Shown: positions 40,331 to 49,233 of the stretch, in pieces | Layout: every line of letters starts with the position of its first letter | Position numbering within the stretch: position 1 is the stretch's first letter | Assembly (NCBI RefSeq): GCF_001951155.1 | Contig: NZ_CP016359.1 | Location: 3,496,001-3,560,000 of the forward strand | Direction: 5' to 3' | Source of the DNA: Christiangramia flava JLT2011 | GTDB taxonomy: Bacteria > Bacteroidota > Bacteroidia > Flavobacteriales > Flavobacteriaceae | DNA: 64,000 nt | Position numbers and translations under genes: made by a program | Notes under the pieces: generated by a model | Database searches by the model: none | The model's input: only the letters and a program-made list of their open reading frames with translations | Told to the model about the DNA's origin: nothing

Positions 40331-41080
40331 TTAAATTACCTTTTTGATAACACGCAACTTATGAGTGTGCCTGCGTAGATCTGAATTAAAGATTCCAGAA
40401 TGATCAATCCGGTCTATTCGTACCTTTCCATCTACATGAATAATATAATTATCTTTCATGATCAAACCAACATGATTGATAGTTCCTTCGTGATCATCAA
40501 AAAATGCCAGGTCACCCGGCTCACTTTCTTCAATAAAACTTAAAGGTTCCCCTTGTTTGGCCTGTTCGGCAGAGAGCCTTTTCAACTTATAACCATTCAG
40601 CTTATAAACCATTTGAACAAAACCGCTGCAATCGATACCGAAAGGCGTACGACCGCCCCAGGAATGCGGAGCGTTTAAATACAACATGGCCGTTTCGATC
40701 AAGTGTGTTTTTTCTTTTCCGGAGTTTATGGAAATCCCTTCGAATTGATGACCTATCTGTTCACAGAAATTCATGGAAGATCCTAGTGGAATGGTCATTA
40801 AAAGCCCGGCTTCATCAGTAATATATTCCACTAAATCTGAAGATAATGAAGCTGCTTTCGAATCGATAAAAGAATAATCGTCTTCACCAATTTTGAGATA
40901 TTGTTTTTTATCAATCCAACCCTCAAAACCATCAAAAGCGAGCCTGATTTTACTCCATCCGACTCGCTCATCTATTATTTTAAAATGTTCACCATACAGG
41001 ACCTGCGATGTCATTTCACTTTCGTGAGAGTTCGCTGCCCGGATTGGTACAATACTTAAGTGGCAAATTCCGTATTGCAT
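40331..41080 (-). CDS. C40-family (NlpC/P60) cell-wall peptidase
   Basis: The 249-residue protein combines N-terminal SH3-like domains (about 5-115) with an NlpC/P60 domain (about 125-249). The catalytic Cys lies in FGIDCSGFVQMVYK, the His in TINHVGLIM, and a third polar residue in YIIHVDGKVRID. Members cut gamma-D-Glu-diaminopimelate bonds in peptidoglycan or its fragments. No signal peptide is present, so it may act on recycled muropeptides in the cytosol. I start at ATG 41080 rather than the TTG before it. It follows the thiolase gene by 22 nt on the same strand. Confidence 0.9.
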   Translation of the reverse strand: MQYGICHLSIVPIRAANSHESEMTSQVLYGEHFKIIDERVGWSKIRLAFDGFEGWIDKKQYLKIGEDDYSFIDSKAASLSSDLVEYITDEAGLLMTIPLGSSMNFCEQIGHQFEGISINSGKEKTHLIETAMLYLNAPHSWGGRTPFGIDCSGFVQMVYKLNGYKLKRLSAEQAKQGEPLSFIEESEPGDLAFFDDHEGTINHVGLIMKDNYIIHVDGKVRIDRIDHSGIFNSDLRRHTHKLRVIKKVI

Positions 41081-41102
41081 CAATAATTTTTCTTAGGCAA
41101 TA

Positions 41103-42284
41103 TTACGCATTTCTTTGAATAATCATGGAAGAAGCTCCACCGCCACCATTACAGATGGCCGCTGCACCAATTTTTCCATCATTTTGTTCCAGGACGCTCA
41201 TTAGCGTGATCAGGATACGAACACCACTGCAACCAAGAGGGTGTCCTAAAGAAACGGCTCCACCATTCACATTCGTATTTTCGGCAGAAAGTCCGAGAAT
41301 CTTCATATTTGCAAGACCTACAACAGAGAATGCTTCGTTGAATTCAAAATAATCTACATCCTCCTGTTTGATCCCTGCCTTAGCCAAAGCTTTCGGTAAG
41401 GCCTTCGCCGGAGCTGTAGTAAACCATTTTGGTTCCTGGGCCGCATCAGCAAAACTCAGAATCGTAGCTAAAGGCTTCAGTCCTAATTCATCTGCCTTCT
41501 CACGGCTCATCAGGATTACTGCACCGGCACCATCGTTAATAGTCGATGCATTTGCCGCTGTAACAGTTCCATCTTTTGAAAATGCAGGTCGCAATTGTGG
41601 TATTTTTTCCAGCCTGATATTTTTGAATTCTTCATCTTCTTTTACAACGATAGGATCACCTTTCCGCTGAGGAACTTCCACAGGAACAACTTCCTCATCA
41701 AACTTCCCATCTTTCCAGGCTTTAGCCGAGCGCTCGTAAGACTGTATTGCAAACTGATCCTGATCTTCTCTGGAAAAGTCATATTCTTTAGCACAAAGGT
41801 CTGCACATACACCCATGGCATTGTGGTCGTAGGCATCTACCAGTCCATCCTTCTGCATACCATCCTCCATGGTTGCGGGACCAAACTTTTTACCATTTCG
41901 CATATGAACATAATGCGGGATCAGACTCATATTTTCCATACCGCCGGCGACAACGATCTGAGCGTCACCTAACATAATAGCCTGGGCTCCCTGCATTACA
42001 GCTTTTAATCCGCTGGAGCATACTTTATTTACGGTCGTACATGGAACGCTGTCAGGAATTCCAGCACCAAGAGCCGCCTGTCTGGCAGGAGCCTGGCCCA
42101 CACCGGCCTGAACCACATTTCCCATCAAAACCTCTTCAACCATTTCTGGTTTTAAATTGATCTTCTCTAAAGCGCCCTTGATTGCCACAGATCCCAACCT
42201 GGTTGCCGGAATAGTGGAAAGGCTTCCAAGAAAACTCCCAATGGGCGTTCTGGCTGCGCTTACAATTACTACTTCTTTATTCAT
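41103..42284 (-). CDS. acetyl-CoA C-acetyltransferase (thiolase)
   Basis: This 393-residue thiolase has the acyl-enzyme Cys in VNKVCSSGLKAVMQGAQ, the conserved His in NGGAVSLGHPLGCSG, and the C-terminal catalytic Cys in AAICNGGGGASS. Length and motifs fit biosynthetic-type thiolase II (AtoB/PhaA) that condenses or cleaves acetoacetyl-CoA, though a role in beta-oxidation is possible. It is upstream of the C40 peptidase gene in a likely two-gene transcript, with no obvious functional link. Confidence 0.93.
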   Translation of the reverse strand: MNKEVVIVSAARTPIGSFLGSLSTIPATRLGSVAIKGALEKINLKPEMVEEVLMGNVVQAGVGQAPARQAALGAGIPDSVPCTTVNKVCSSGLKAVMQGAQAIMLGDAQIVVAGGMENMSLIPHYVHMRNGKKFGPATMEDGMQKDGLVDAYDHNAMGVCADLCAKEYDFSREDQDQFAIQSYERSAKAWKDGKFDEEVVPVEVPQRKGDPIVVKEDEEFKNIRLEKIPQLRPAFSKDGTVTAANASTINDGAGAVILMSREKADELGLKPLATILSFADAAQEPKWFTTAPAKALPKALAKAGIKQEDVDYFEFNEAFSVVGLANMKILGLSAENTNVNGGAVSLGHPLGCSGVRILITLMSVLEQNDGKIGAAAICNGGGGASSMIIQRNA

Positions 42285-42378
42285 TATTTATGTTTTGATT
42301 TGGTAAAATTCGTTCCTTGCGAAGTTAGTCAATTTATAAGGAATTAAATAACCTAAGGCTATTCATACCTATTTTTAC

Positions 42379-42386
42379 TACATTTG
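42379..42386 (+). promoter_or_regulatory. Bacteroidota -7 element for the HD-domain gene
   Basis: TACATTTG matches TAnnTTTG exactly, 17 nt before the ATG at 42404. No clear -33 TTG is seen. Confidence 0.5.
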
Positions 42387-42403
42387 AGCATACCAGAAAA
42401 TCT

Positions 42404-44449
42404 ATGAGCGATTTTATAAATAAACTGTACAAAAATCAGGCTTTATTTTATAAAATTTTCCTGTTTGTACTCACTTCCATCCTCATCGTCTATTTGTTGC
42501 CGAAAGGTGGAAAATTCAAGTACGATATCCCGAAGGGAAAACCCTGGCAATACGAAAATCTTTACGCACCTTTTGATTTTGCCATTCTGAAGACCGATGA
42601 AGAGGTCGCTGCAGAAAAACAGGCTATCCGCGATTCTCATATTCCTTATTACGACTATGACCAAAAGATTCCAGATCGTGTAAAAGAAGAAGCGCTTCAG
42701 GAAGTGCATACCGTTTTCCCAGATTCCACCCTTAGTATCTATGAAAATATCATCGACAATTTTGTTAATAAGACGCTTACCGAAATTTACCAGTTTGGTC
42801 TTTTAAAGGAAAGTGACCGCCTCGATCCAGACCAGCTTATTTACCTTCTGAAAGGCAACGAAGCCACTGAAGTAGCTTACCGTAAGATTTTCAAACAGGG
42901 TGCCATTCGGTCATTTTTAAGCGATGAGATCGAAAAAGCCGGGTTTCAATCTTTTAAAACAGAACTTCTCGAAGTTTTTTTTAACTCGATTGAGCCAAAT
43001 GTGACATTCAATAATGAGTTTACCCAGAAAGAGCTGGAAAGTAAACTGAACAACATTTCCTATACCAGAGGAATTATCGAACAAGGCAGCAGGATCATCG
43101 CCAAAGGAGAAGTGGTAGAAGGCAATAAATATAACATCCTGCAATCCTTAAAAGCCGAATATGAGTCGCAGGTCTGGAGCCAGAGCAATTATAACTGGAT
43201 CATTTTTGGGTACAGCATACTCGTTTGCCTGGCATTGCTCATGCTACTGCTGTTCATGAAAAAATATCGTTTCAGCATTTTTGAAAATAACGTAAAGGTC
43301 ACCTTCATATTTTTCAACATCATTTTTATGGTGATGCTCACCAAACTGGTGGTAAATTTTAAGATTGATTACGTTTACGTGGTACCTTTGTGTATCCTTC
43401 CGCTAACCTTAAAAGCCTTTTTTGACGCCAGGTTAGGACTATTTACACACGTTATCACGGTGCTGTTGCTTGGTTTTATCGTACCGAACAGTTATGAGTA
43501 CATGTTCCTGCAGATCATTGCCGGGATTGTGACCATTCTCACCGTGAGCGAACTTTATAAAAGGGCAAACCTGTTCATTTCAGTGGGACAGATCACATTA
43601 GTCTATATCATTTCCTATTTTGCTTTTATAGTAATCCAGGAAGGGGAAATCGAGACACTCAAAGCCGAAGTTTTCCTAACATTTTTGCTGGGTGGACTGG
43701 CAACATTATTTGTGCAGCCGCTGATCTACGTTTATGAGAAAATCTTTGGTCTGGTTAGTGACATGTCTCTTTTAGAGCTTTCAGATACTAATTCCAGGCT
43801 TTTGAAGGAGCTTGCCGAGAAAGCGCCCGGGACTTTCCACCATAGTCTAAATGTCGCAAACCTCGCCGAAGCCGCTGCCAACGAAATCCATGCGAATTCG
43901 ATGCTCGCAAGGGTAGGAGCCCTCTATCACGATATTGGTAAAATGCACAATCCTACCTATTTCACTGAAAATCAAACCACTTCAGTCAATTCTCACGATG
44001 AATTATCTCCTCGTGAAAGTGCGCAGATCATTATAGAACACGTGATCAAAGGTATTGAAATTGCCAAACGCAACAACCTGCCAGATCGCGTGATAGATTT
44101 TATCAGGACGCACCACGGTACCAGTACGGTTTATTATTTTTATAAGAAAGAAAAGGAAATCAATGAGAACGCTTCAGCAGAAGATTTTCGATATCCGGGA
44201 CCAATTCCTTTTAGCAAGGAAACCGCAATCCTGATGATGTGTGACAGTGTGGAAGCGGCGAGTAAGAGTTTGAAGGAACCAACCTCGGTGCTTATCGACA
44301 ATTTTGTAGAAAAGATCATCGATAAGCAAATGGATGAAGGTCAGTTTTTAAATTCCAATATTACCTTTAAGGAAATTCAGATGGTAAAAAAAATTCTCAA
44401 GCGAAAGCTCAAGAATATTTATCATTTGCGAATTGAATATCCGGAGTAA
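42404..44449 (+). CDS. 7TM-HD c-di-AMP phosphodiesterase (PgpH-like)
   Basis: The 681-residue membrane protein has one N-terminal helix (about 16-32), an extracytoplasmic 7TMR-HDED sensor region (about 45-255), seven membrane helices (about 260-445) and a cytosolic HD domain (about 470-640). Metal ligands are visible in FHHSLNVANLAE, GALYHDIGKM near 507 and HHGTSTVYYF. The architecture is that of Listeria PgpH, which hydrolyses c-di-AMP to pApA and so controls potassium and osmotic balance. No diadenylate cyclase is in the window. The stop directly abuts the stop of the convergent GreA-like gene. Confidence 0.93.
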   Translation: MSDFINKLYKNQALFYKIFLFVLTSILIVYLLPKGGKFKYDIPKGKPWQYENLYAPFDFAILKTDEEVAAEKQAIRDSHIPYYDYDQKIPDRVKEEALQEVHTVFPDSTLSIYENIIDNFVNKTLTEIYQFGLLKESDRLDPDQLIYLLKGNEATEVAYRKIFKQGAIRSFLSDEIEKAGFQSFKTELLEVFFNSIEPNVTFNNEFTQKELESKLNNISYTRGIIEQGSRIIAKGEVVEGNKYNILQSLKAEYESQVWSQSNYNWIIFGYSILVCLALLMLLLFMKKYRFSIFENNVKVTFIFFNIIFMVMLTKLVVNFKIDYVYVVPLCILPLTLKAFFDARLGLFTHVITVLLLGFIVPNSYEYMFLQIIAGIVTILTVSELYKRANLFISVGQITLVYIISYFAFIVIQEGEIETLKAEVFLTFLLGGLATLFVQPLIYVYEKIFGLVSDMSLLELSDTNSRLLKELAEKAPGTFHHSLNVANLAEAAANEIHANSMLARVGALYHDIGKMHNPTYFTENQTTSVNSHDELSPRESAQIIIEHVIKGIEIAKRNNLPDRVIDFIRTHHGTSTVYYFYKKEKEINENASAEDFRYPGPIPFSKETAILMMCDSVEAASKSLKEPTSVLIDNFVEKIIDKQMDEGQFLNSNITFKEIQMVKKILKRKLKNIYHLRIEYPE

Positions 44450-44902
44450 TTAGTGAACACCCTTAATTTCCTGAGTTTTCCCATTAAAACTGAAACTATC
44501 TCCTTCTTTTTTGCCTTTCATCTCCTGAAAGATCGGGGCTTCGGTAGAAATGGCGTAAACAGTGGCACCTTCTTCCAAAACGATCTTTCCCAGTGCAACT
44601 GATATGAAATAATAATTTTCACTAGTCTCTACAATACTTCCAAAATCGATGGTTTCGCTGTAATGTGTATGATCGATCCTGCTTAGTTTTTCCTTCATTT
44701 TTCGGGAATTGTCCAGGTATTCCGCATATTTTTCAAAATCGTTTAGCAATTGTCCCTTGGTATCGTCTTCATCATAATCGGTATGAGCGTCATTGTTTTC
44801 CATAGATTCCTTGATCTCATCCATTTCATTTTGATATTTGGAGATCTGCTTATTCACGGCATCAAGGCATTTAATGAAAAGTTCTTCTTTGTTGGTTATC
44901 AT
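44450..44902 (-). CDS. GreA/GreB-family transcript-cleavage-like factor
   Basis: The 150-residue protein has an N-terminal coiled-coil hairpin (about 1-80) with an acidic tip (NNDAHTDYDEDDTKG) and a C-terminal FKBP-like domain with GSIVETSENYYFISVALG and the closing STEAPIFQEMKGKKEGDSF. This is the GreA/GreB/Rnk layout; the acidic tip is where Gre factors deliver a metal into the RNA polymerase secondary channel. The sequence is divergent, so it may be a Gre-like polymerase binder rather than a true anti-arrest factor. From memory, relatives are sometimes mislabelled 3-oxoacyl-ACP synthase. Confidence 0.78.
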   Translation of the reverse strand: MITNKEELFIKCLDAVNKQISKYQNEMDEIKESMENNDAHTDYDEDDTKGQLLNDFEKYAEYLDNSRKMKEKLSRIDHTHYSETIDFGSIVETSENYYFISVALGKIVLEEGATVYAISTEAPIFQEMKGKKEGDSFSFNGKTQEIKGVH

Positions 44903-45043
44903 GTTTTGAGATTTTGTCCAGTAAAATTAGCCAAGCTTTTTCGGCTATGGGAAGAATTAGGAAATATTTAATATCATTACATTAGCCTTAAAACTAATAA
45001 AATATAATTATAAGTTTTTAAACTTATTTTATATATTAGAGCC

Positions 45044-45709
45044 ATGAAAGCAGTTATTTCAGCAGATTTGATCAATTCTACGGAATATCCGGAGCAGCTT
45101 TTGAACGCTGTTTTAGACGGATTAAAGGCCGAATTTCAGTTAATTACGGAAAGTAAAGAAGCTCAATTCAGCCTCTTTCGGGGAGATAGTTTCCAGGGCG
45201 TGGTAGAAAATCCTTCCGAAGCATTAAAAATAGTTTTACTGCTGAAATCAGCCATTAACCGGATTCATTTGCAAGATACCCGCAAGCGGAAGGCTTTCCC
45301 GGTTCAGGCTGATATCCGAACGGCTATCGGGATTGGAAGCGTGGATTTTCAGCGGGAAACGATTTCGGAATCCAATGGTCAGGCTTTTCAATTTTCCGGA
45401 AGAACCCTGGATGATATGAAAAATGGCCCTCATAAGCTGTTGCTCGCCTGCCCGGACGACGAGGTAAACGGGGAGTTCCAGGCTTCTTTTTTGTTGTTTG
45501 ACCAGCTTGCCGATCGCTGGAGTACAGCATCCGCGGAAGTGGTCTATTTTTCACTCAAAGGTCTCAAGGAAAAGGAAATTGCCGAAAAACTTGGGATCAG
45601 CCAGTCGGCAGTGAACCAGCGAAAAAAAGCTTCCGGCTGGGAGGCCATCGAAGTTTTGCTGAACCGTTTTGAAAGTGTAATTTCAGAAAAATTTTCAGAT
45701 GGAAAATAG
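45044..45709 (+). CDS. SatD-like protein: cyclase-like fold plus C-terminal HTH
   Basis: The 221-residue protein resembles the SatD family. Residues 1-140 follow the order of class III nucleotide-cyclase elements: VISADLINST with Asp8 at the first metal position, FRGDSFQG with Asp48 at the second (40 residues apart), IRTAIGIG, then GQAFQFSGR (112-120), which parallels the cyclase GxxxNxAxR with Gln116 for Asn and Arg120 kept. The usual base-selecting Lys four residues before the second Asp is Leu44. Residues 172-196 form a helix-turn-helix (LKEKEIAEKLGISQSAVNQR) of sigma-70 region 4/LuxR type. Whether it makes or binds a nucleotide is unknown. It overlaps the DUF3307 gene by 11 nt. Confidence 0.75.
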   Translation: MKAVISADLINSTEYPEQLLNAVLDGLKAEFQLITESKEAQFSLFRGDSFQGVVENPSEALKIVLLLKSAINRIHLQDTRKRKAFPVQADIRTAIGIGSVDFQRETISESNGQAFQFSGRTLDDMKNGPHKLLLACPDDEVNGEFQASFLLFDQLADRWSTASAEVVYFSLKGLKEKEIAEKLGISQSAVNQRKKASGWEAIEVLLNRFESVISEKFSDGK

Positions 45710-46430
45710 CCTTTTGATCCTGCTTCAATTATTGATGGCACATATTGTGACCGATTTTGTTTTTCAGCCTACTTCCTGGGTCATCGATAAACGGGAGAAA
45801 AAAGCAGCTTCCAAATACCTCTATTTTCACTGTGCGTTGGCCGGTGTACTTTCCTGGTTGTTTTTGTTAGATCTTTCGCTTTGGTACATCGGACTTTTTA
45901 TAGCGATCACGCATTTTGCTATCGATCTCTGGAAACTGAATTACAACCGGGACGACCTGAAAATTTTTCTGTTAGACCAGTTTTTTCATTTAATGACTAT
46001 TCTCGCAGCCTGGCTGTTTCTTACCAATAATTTTATAGGAGTTCACGAGGCGATCTATGATTTTTTAAGTTCAGCAAAGTGGCTGGCAATCATTATGGCG
46101 TATCTTATAATTATATTCCCGGCGGGTTTTCTTATTGGAAAGGCTACAGAAAGATGGCAAAGTGAAGTAGAACATGACCTTCGAAAGAACAGCCTGCAAT
46201 CTGCCGGTCGCTACATTGGTATTTTTGAAAGGATCCTGGTGCTTACCTTCATATTAACATCCAATCTTTCGGCAATCGGGTTTCTGATCGCGGCAAAATC
46301 GATTCTGCGTTTCAGTGATCAGTCTGAAACTGCTGCAAGAAAGCAAACTGAATATGTGCTCATCGGTACCCTGATGAGTTTTTCCATTACCATCCTGATC
46401 GGTCTCTTAGTACGCCATATCGCGTTCTAA
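45699..46430 (+). CDS. DUF3307 membrane protein paired with SatD-like gene
   Basis: The 243-residue protein has about seven membrane helices. The first segment, LLMAHIVTDFVFQPTSWVIDKREKKAA, carries a His-Asp pair, and a second occurs in HFAIDLWKL followed by LLDQFFHLMTI, the conserved polar residues of DUF3307. Function is not known. The start lies inside the end of the SatD-like gene (11-nt overlap), so the two are co-translated and may act together as a membrane component plus cytosolic regulator. Its 3' end overlaps the convergent hypothetical gene by 24 nt. Confidence 0.85.
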   Translation: MENSLLILLQLLMAHIVTDFVFQPTSWVIDKREKKAASKYLYFHCALAGVLSWLFLLDLSLWYIGLFIAITHFAIDLWKLNYNRDDLKIFLLDQFFHLMTILAAWLFLTNNFIGVHEAIYDFLSSAKWLAIIMAYLIIIFPAGFLIGKATERWQSEVEHDLRKNSLQSAGRYIGIFERILVLTFILTSNLSAIGFLIAAKSILRFSDQSETAARKQTEYVLIGTLMSFSITILIGLLVRHIAF

Positions 46431-46814
46431 CAGCTGGATATTCGCCTGAAGCTGCTCTTTTACAATGTTCATCATCCGCTTGTTCAAAGCCGAAGAATTC
46501 TGGATGTACAGTTCGTATTCAGGAATAGTGAACTGGCCAATGATCATTCCTTTCAGGCTGTTTCGGAATTTGATGTCCTTCTGAATAGCATTTTCGATAT
46601 ACTTCAGCCTTTTTTCCAGATTCAGTTCGTAGAACGCATTCTTGTGTTTGGTAACATAGTTCCTGAAAGTCGCAACCAGCAATTCATCCTGAAGTTTCGC
46701 AACGGGACGCAGCGTTTCATTCTGGAATCGCTCGTCGGCTGTCATGTTTTCTGTTACTCTTGCTGATGGAATCTCAGGTCTGAGCTCCAATAGGTGTAAA
46801 TCTCTTAGATTCAT
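46407..46814 (-). CDS. conserved-type hypothetical helical protein
   Basis: The 135-residue protein is predicted mostly helical: KLQDELLVATFRNYVTKHKN, LEKRLKYIENAIQKDIKFRN and LNKRMMNIVKEQLQANIQLL. It has no signal peptide, membrane helix or catalytic motif. From memory, similar flavobacterial proteins are sometimes called glyoxalase, but nothing here supports a glyoxalase fold. The gene overlaps the DUF3307 3' end by 24 nt in convergent orientation. A near -7 box (TATATTTA) lies on the minus strand just upstream. Confidence 0.78.
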   Translation of the reverse strand: MNLRDLHLLELRPEIPSARVTENMTADERFQNETLRPVAKLQDELLVATFRNYVTKHKNAFYELNLEKRLKYIENAIQKDIKFRNSLKGMIIGQFTIPEYELYIQNSSALNKRMMNIVKEQLQANIQLLERDMAY

Positions 46815-46984
46815 GGCAAGTATTGTTTCTTAAATATAACCATTATTAAAACGGCTATTACTCATGGCCTTTGATACTTGTAAACCTGTTATAAACAATA
46901 GGAGTTAAATATGTCTTAAGTGAACCGGCAAAGCCATCTGCTCTTTTTATCTTTAAGAGAAATGCTAATAGTAGAAGAAGAATT

Positions 46985-48343
46985 ATGATAGAATCAATCA
47001 ATCCCTATAACCTGGAGGTTGTCGAAAAATTTAAGGAACTTACTAAGAAACAAATCGACGACGCTCTGGATTGTGCGGACAAGCGTTTTCAAAGCTGGAA
47101 AAAAGTGTCTTTTGAAGAGAAAGCAAAATTAATGAGGAAGGCTTCCCAGGAGCTGAAAGAAAATAAACAGGAATACGCAAAAGATATCAGTCTGGAAATG
47201 GGTAAGCCTATCAAACAGGCGATTGCAGAAATTGAAAAATGTGCCTGGGTTTGTGAGTATTATGCCGAAAATGCTGAAAAACACCTCGCTCCCAAAACTA
47301 TCAAAACCGATGCGCATAAGAGCTACGTAAGCTATGAGCCAATTGGTGTCGTGCTGGCGGTAATGCCCTGGAATTACCCTTTCTGGCAGGTCTTCAGGTT
47401 TGCCGCTCCCGCATTAATGGCTGGAAATATCGGAGTTTTAAAACATGCCAGCAGCGTGATGAAATCTGCCAACAATATTCAAAAGGTTTTTGAACGGGCT
47501 GGCTTCCCGGATGGATGTTTTCAGAATTTGGTACTCGGAAGTTCTAAAATTGAAGATATCATACGCGATTCCCGTATCAAGGCGGTAACGCTTACCGGCA
47601 GTAAACCGGCCGGGGGCGCGGTGGCCTCGGTAGCCGGGGAAGAGATCAAAAAATCGGTACTGGAACTCGGCGGCAGCAATGCGCTGGTTGTATTTAAAGA
47701 TGCGAATATCGATGAAACCGTTAAAACCTGTGTACAGGCGCGGTTTCAGAATACCGGGCAGAGTTGTATTGCCGGGAAACGCCTGCTTCTTCATGAGTCC
47801 CTGGCGGAAGAATTTACAGAAAAGTTCGTGAAACAGGTTCGGGAATTGAAAAGCGGGGACCCGTTAGACGAAGACACCTTTATAGGGACTTTGGCCAGGG
47901 TTAACCTTGCAGAAGATCTCGAGAAACAGATCAACGAATCGGTAGAGATGGGAGCAGAGGTCTTATTAGGCGGAAAACGTTCCGATGCCTATCTGGAACC
48001 CACTGTACTTGGCAATGTCACTCCTGAAATGCCAGTATTTCTCGAAGAAACCTTTGGGCCGGCCATCGGCATCACAACCTTTAAAGAAGACCGTGAAGCT
48101 ATTGATCTCGTGAATATGAGTAGATTTGGATTGGGAGTTTCTATCTTTACGGAAGACCTTGATTTTGCTGAAAGCATTGTTCCGGAATTTGAAGACGGAG
48201 CCGTTTTCGTAAACGAACTGGTAAAAAGCGATCCCAGGCTACCCTTCGGTGGTACCAAGATCAGCGGTTATGGCCGTGAACTTTCGGAAGATGGTATCAA
48301 GGAATTCGTAAATAAAAAGACCGTTTATTTCAACAAATACTGA
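46985..48343 (+). CDS. NAD(P)-dependent aldehyde dehydrogenase, succinate-semialdehyde type
   Basis: The 452-residue enzyme oxidises an aldehyde to the acid. The catalytic Cys is in FQNTGQSCIAGKR, the general-base Glu in VLELGGSNALVV, and the cofactor loop in LTGSKPAGGAVASVAGEE; VMPWNYPFWQVFRFAAPALM is the conserved N-terminal block. Overall it resembles the short succinate-semialdehyde dehydrogenases (GabD/YneI-like, about 455 residues), but substrate identity is inference. It heads a likely transcript with DUF72 (14 nt) and NUDIX (overlap). Confidence 0.9.
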   Translation: MIESINPYNLEVVEKFKELTKKQIDDALDCADKRFQSWKKVSFEEKAKLMRKASQELKENKQEYAKDISLEMGKPIKQAIAEIEKCAWVCEYYAENAEKHLAPKTIKTDAHKSYVSYEPIGVVLAVMPWNYPFWQVFRFAAPALMAGNIGVLKHASSVMKSANNIQKVFERAGFPDGCFQNLVLGSSKIEDIIRDSRIKAVTLTGSKPAGGAVASVAGEEIKKSVLELGGSNALVVFKDANIDETVKTCVQARFQNTGQSCIAGKRLLLHESLAEEFTEKFVKQVRELKSGDPLDEDTFIGTLARVNLAEDLEKQINESVEMGAEVLLGGKRSDAYLEPTVLGNVTPEMPVFLEETFGPAIGITTFKEDREAIDLVNMSRFGLGVSIFTEDLDFAESIVPEFEDGAVFVNELVKSDPRLPFGGTKISGYGRELSEDGIKEFVNKKTVYFNKY

Positions 48344-48357
48344 AAAACAAATTATAA

Positions 48358-49233
48358 ATGAAATTCGGAAAAGTAAGTGATCCGGGCAGCGTGGATTTCA
48401 ACCTGCCAAAAACGCATCCTCAAACCAAAGAGGTTCTTGGAAATTTTGAAAAGAGTCATTTTAGCGACGTTCGTATTGGCTGCGCAAAGTGGAACCGCAC
48501 CGATCTAAAGAATTTTTATCCACGCGGGACCAAAGACGAGCTGGCTTATTACAGCAGCCAGTTTAACAGTATTGAGCTAAATGCCTCTTTTTATCGCATG
48601 TTTCCTGAAGAGCAATTTGCGAAATGGGAAGAAAAAGCGGAAGGTGATTTTAAATTTTTTCCGAAGGTTCCACGAATCATTAGTCATATTAAAAGGCTGA
48701 ATGATGCTGATGTGCTAACCGATGATTTCATCAAGAATATTCTTCCGCTGAAGGAGAAAATGGGAATGGTCTTTCTCCAGTTACGAGACGATTTTGGACC
48801 AAAGAACATGGATCGAGTAAAACACTTTTTTGAGCATTGGCCTGAAGAAGTTCCACTTTCCGCAGAATTTCGCCATTCCGACTGGTACCAGGATGACAAG
48901 GCCGCTCAGGAACTGAATGAATTAATGATCGCCAACAATATTACGCATATAATAACCGATTCTGCCGGTAGAAGAGACCTGTTACATATGCGGCTCACGA
49001 CGGAAAGCGCTTTCATAAGGTATAACGGCGCCAATCACCCTACCGATTATACCCGACTCGATGATTGGCTGGATCGCCTGCAAGAGTGGTATGAAATGGG
49101 GCTTAAAAACGTCTATTTTTTCATTCATCAGAATGTGGAAGAATCTTCGCCCTTACTTTCTGCTTATTTTATTGAAAAGTTCAATAAACGCTTTGGTACC
49201 GATATTCAAATTCCAAAAACGCTGAACAAATGA
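48358..49233 (+). CDS. DUF72 family protein
   Basis: The 291-residue protein belongs to the TIM-barrel-like DUF72 (YecE) family: VRIGCAKWNRTDLKNFYP at the N-terminus, YSSQFNSIELNASFYRM, KFFPKVPRIISHIKRL, FLQLRDDFGPKN, LSAEFRHSDWY and YFFIHQNVEESSP. The glycine of the usual GTSGW motif is altered (GCAKWN). The biochemical function of the family is unknown. It lies 14 nt after the aldehyde dehydrogenase, and its stop overlaps the NUDIX start (ATGA). Confidence 0.9.
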   Translation: MKFGKVSDPGSVDFNLPKTHPQTKEVLGNFEKSHFSDVRIGCAKWNRTDLKNFYPRGTKDELAYYSSQFNSIELNASFYRMFPEEQFAKWEEKAEGDFKFFPKVPRIISHIKRLNDADVLTDDFIKNILPLKEKMGMVFLQLRDDFGPKNMDRVKHFFEHWPEEVPLSAEFRHSDWYQDDKAAQELNELMIANNITHIITDSAGRRDLLHMRLTTESAFIRYNGANHPTDYTRLDDWLDRLQEWYEMGLKNVYFFIHQNVEESSPLLSAYFIEKFNKRFGTDIQIPKTLNK

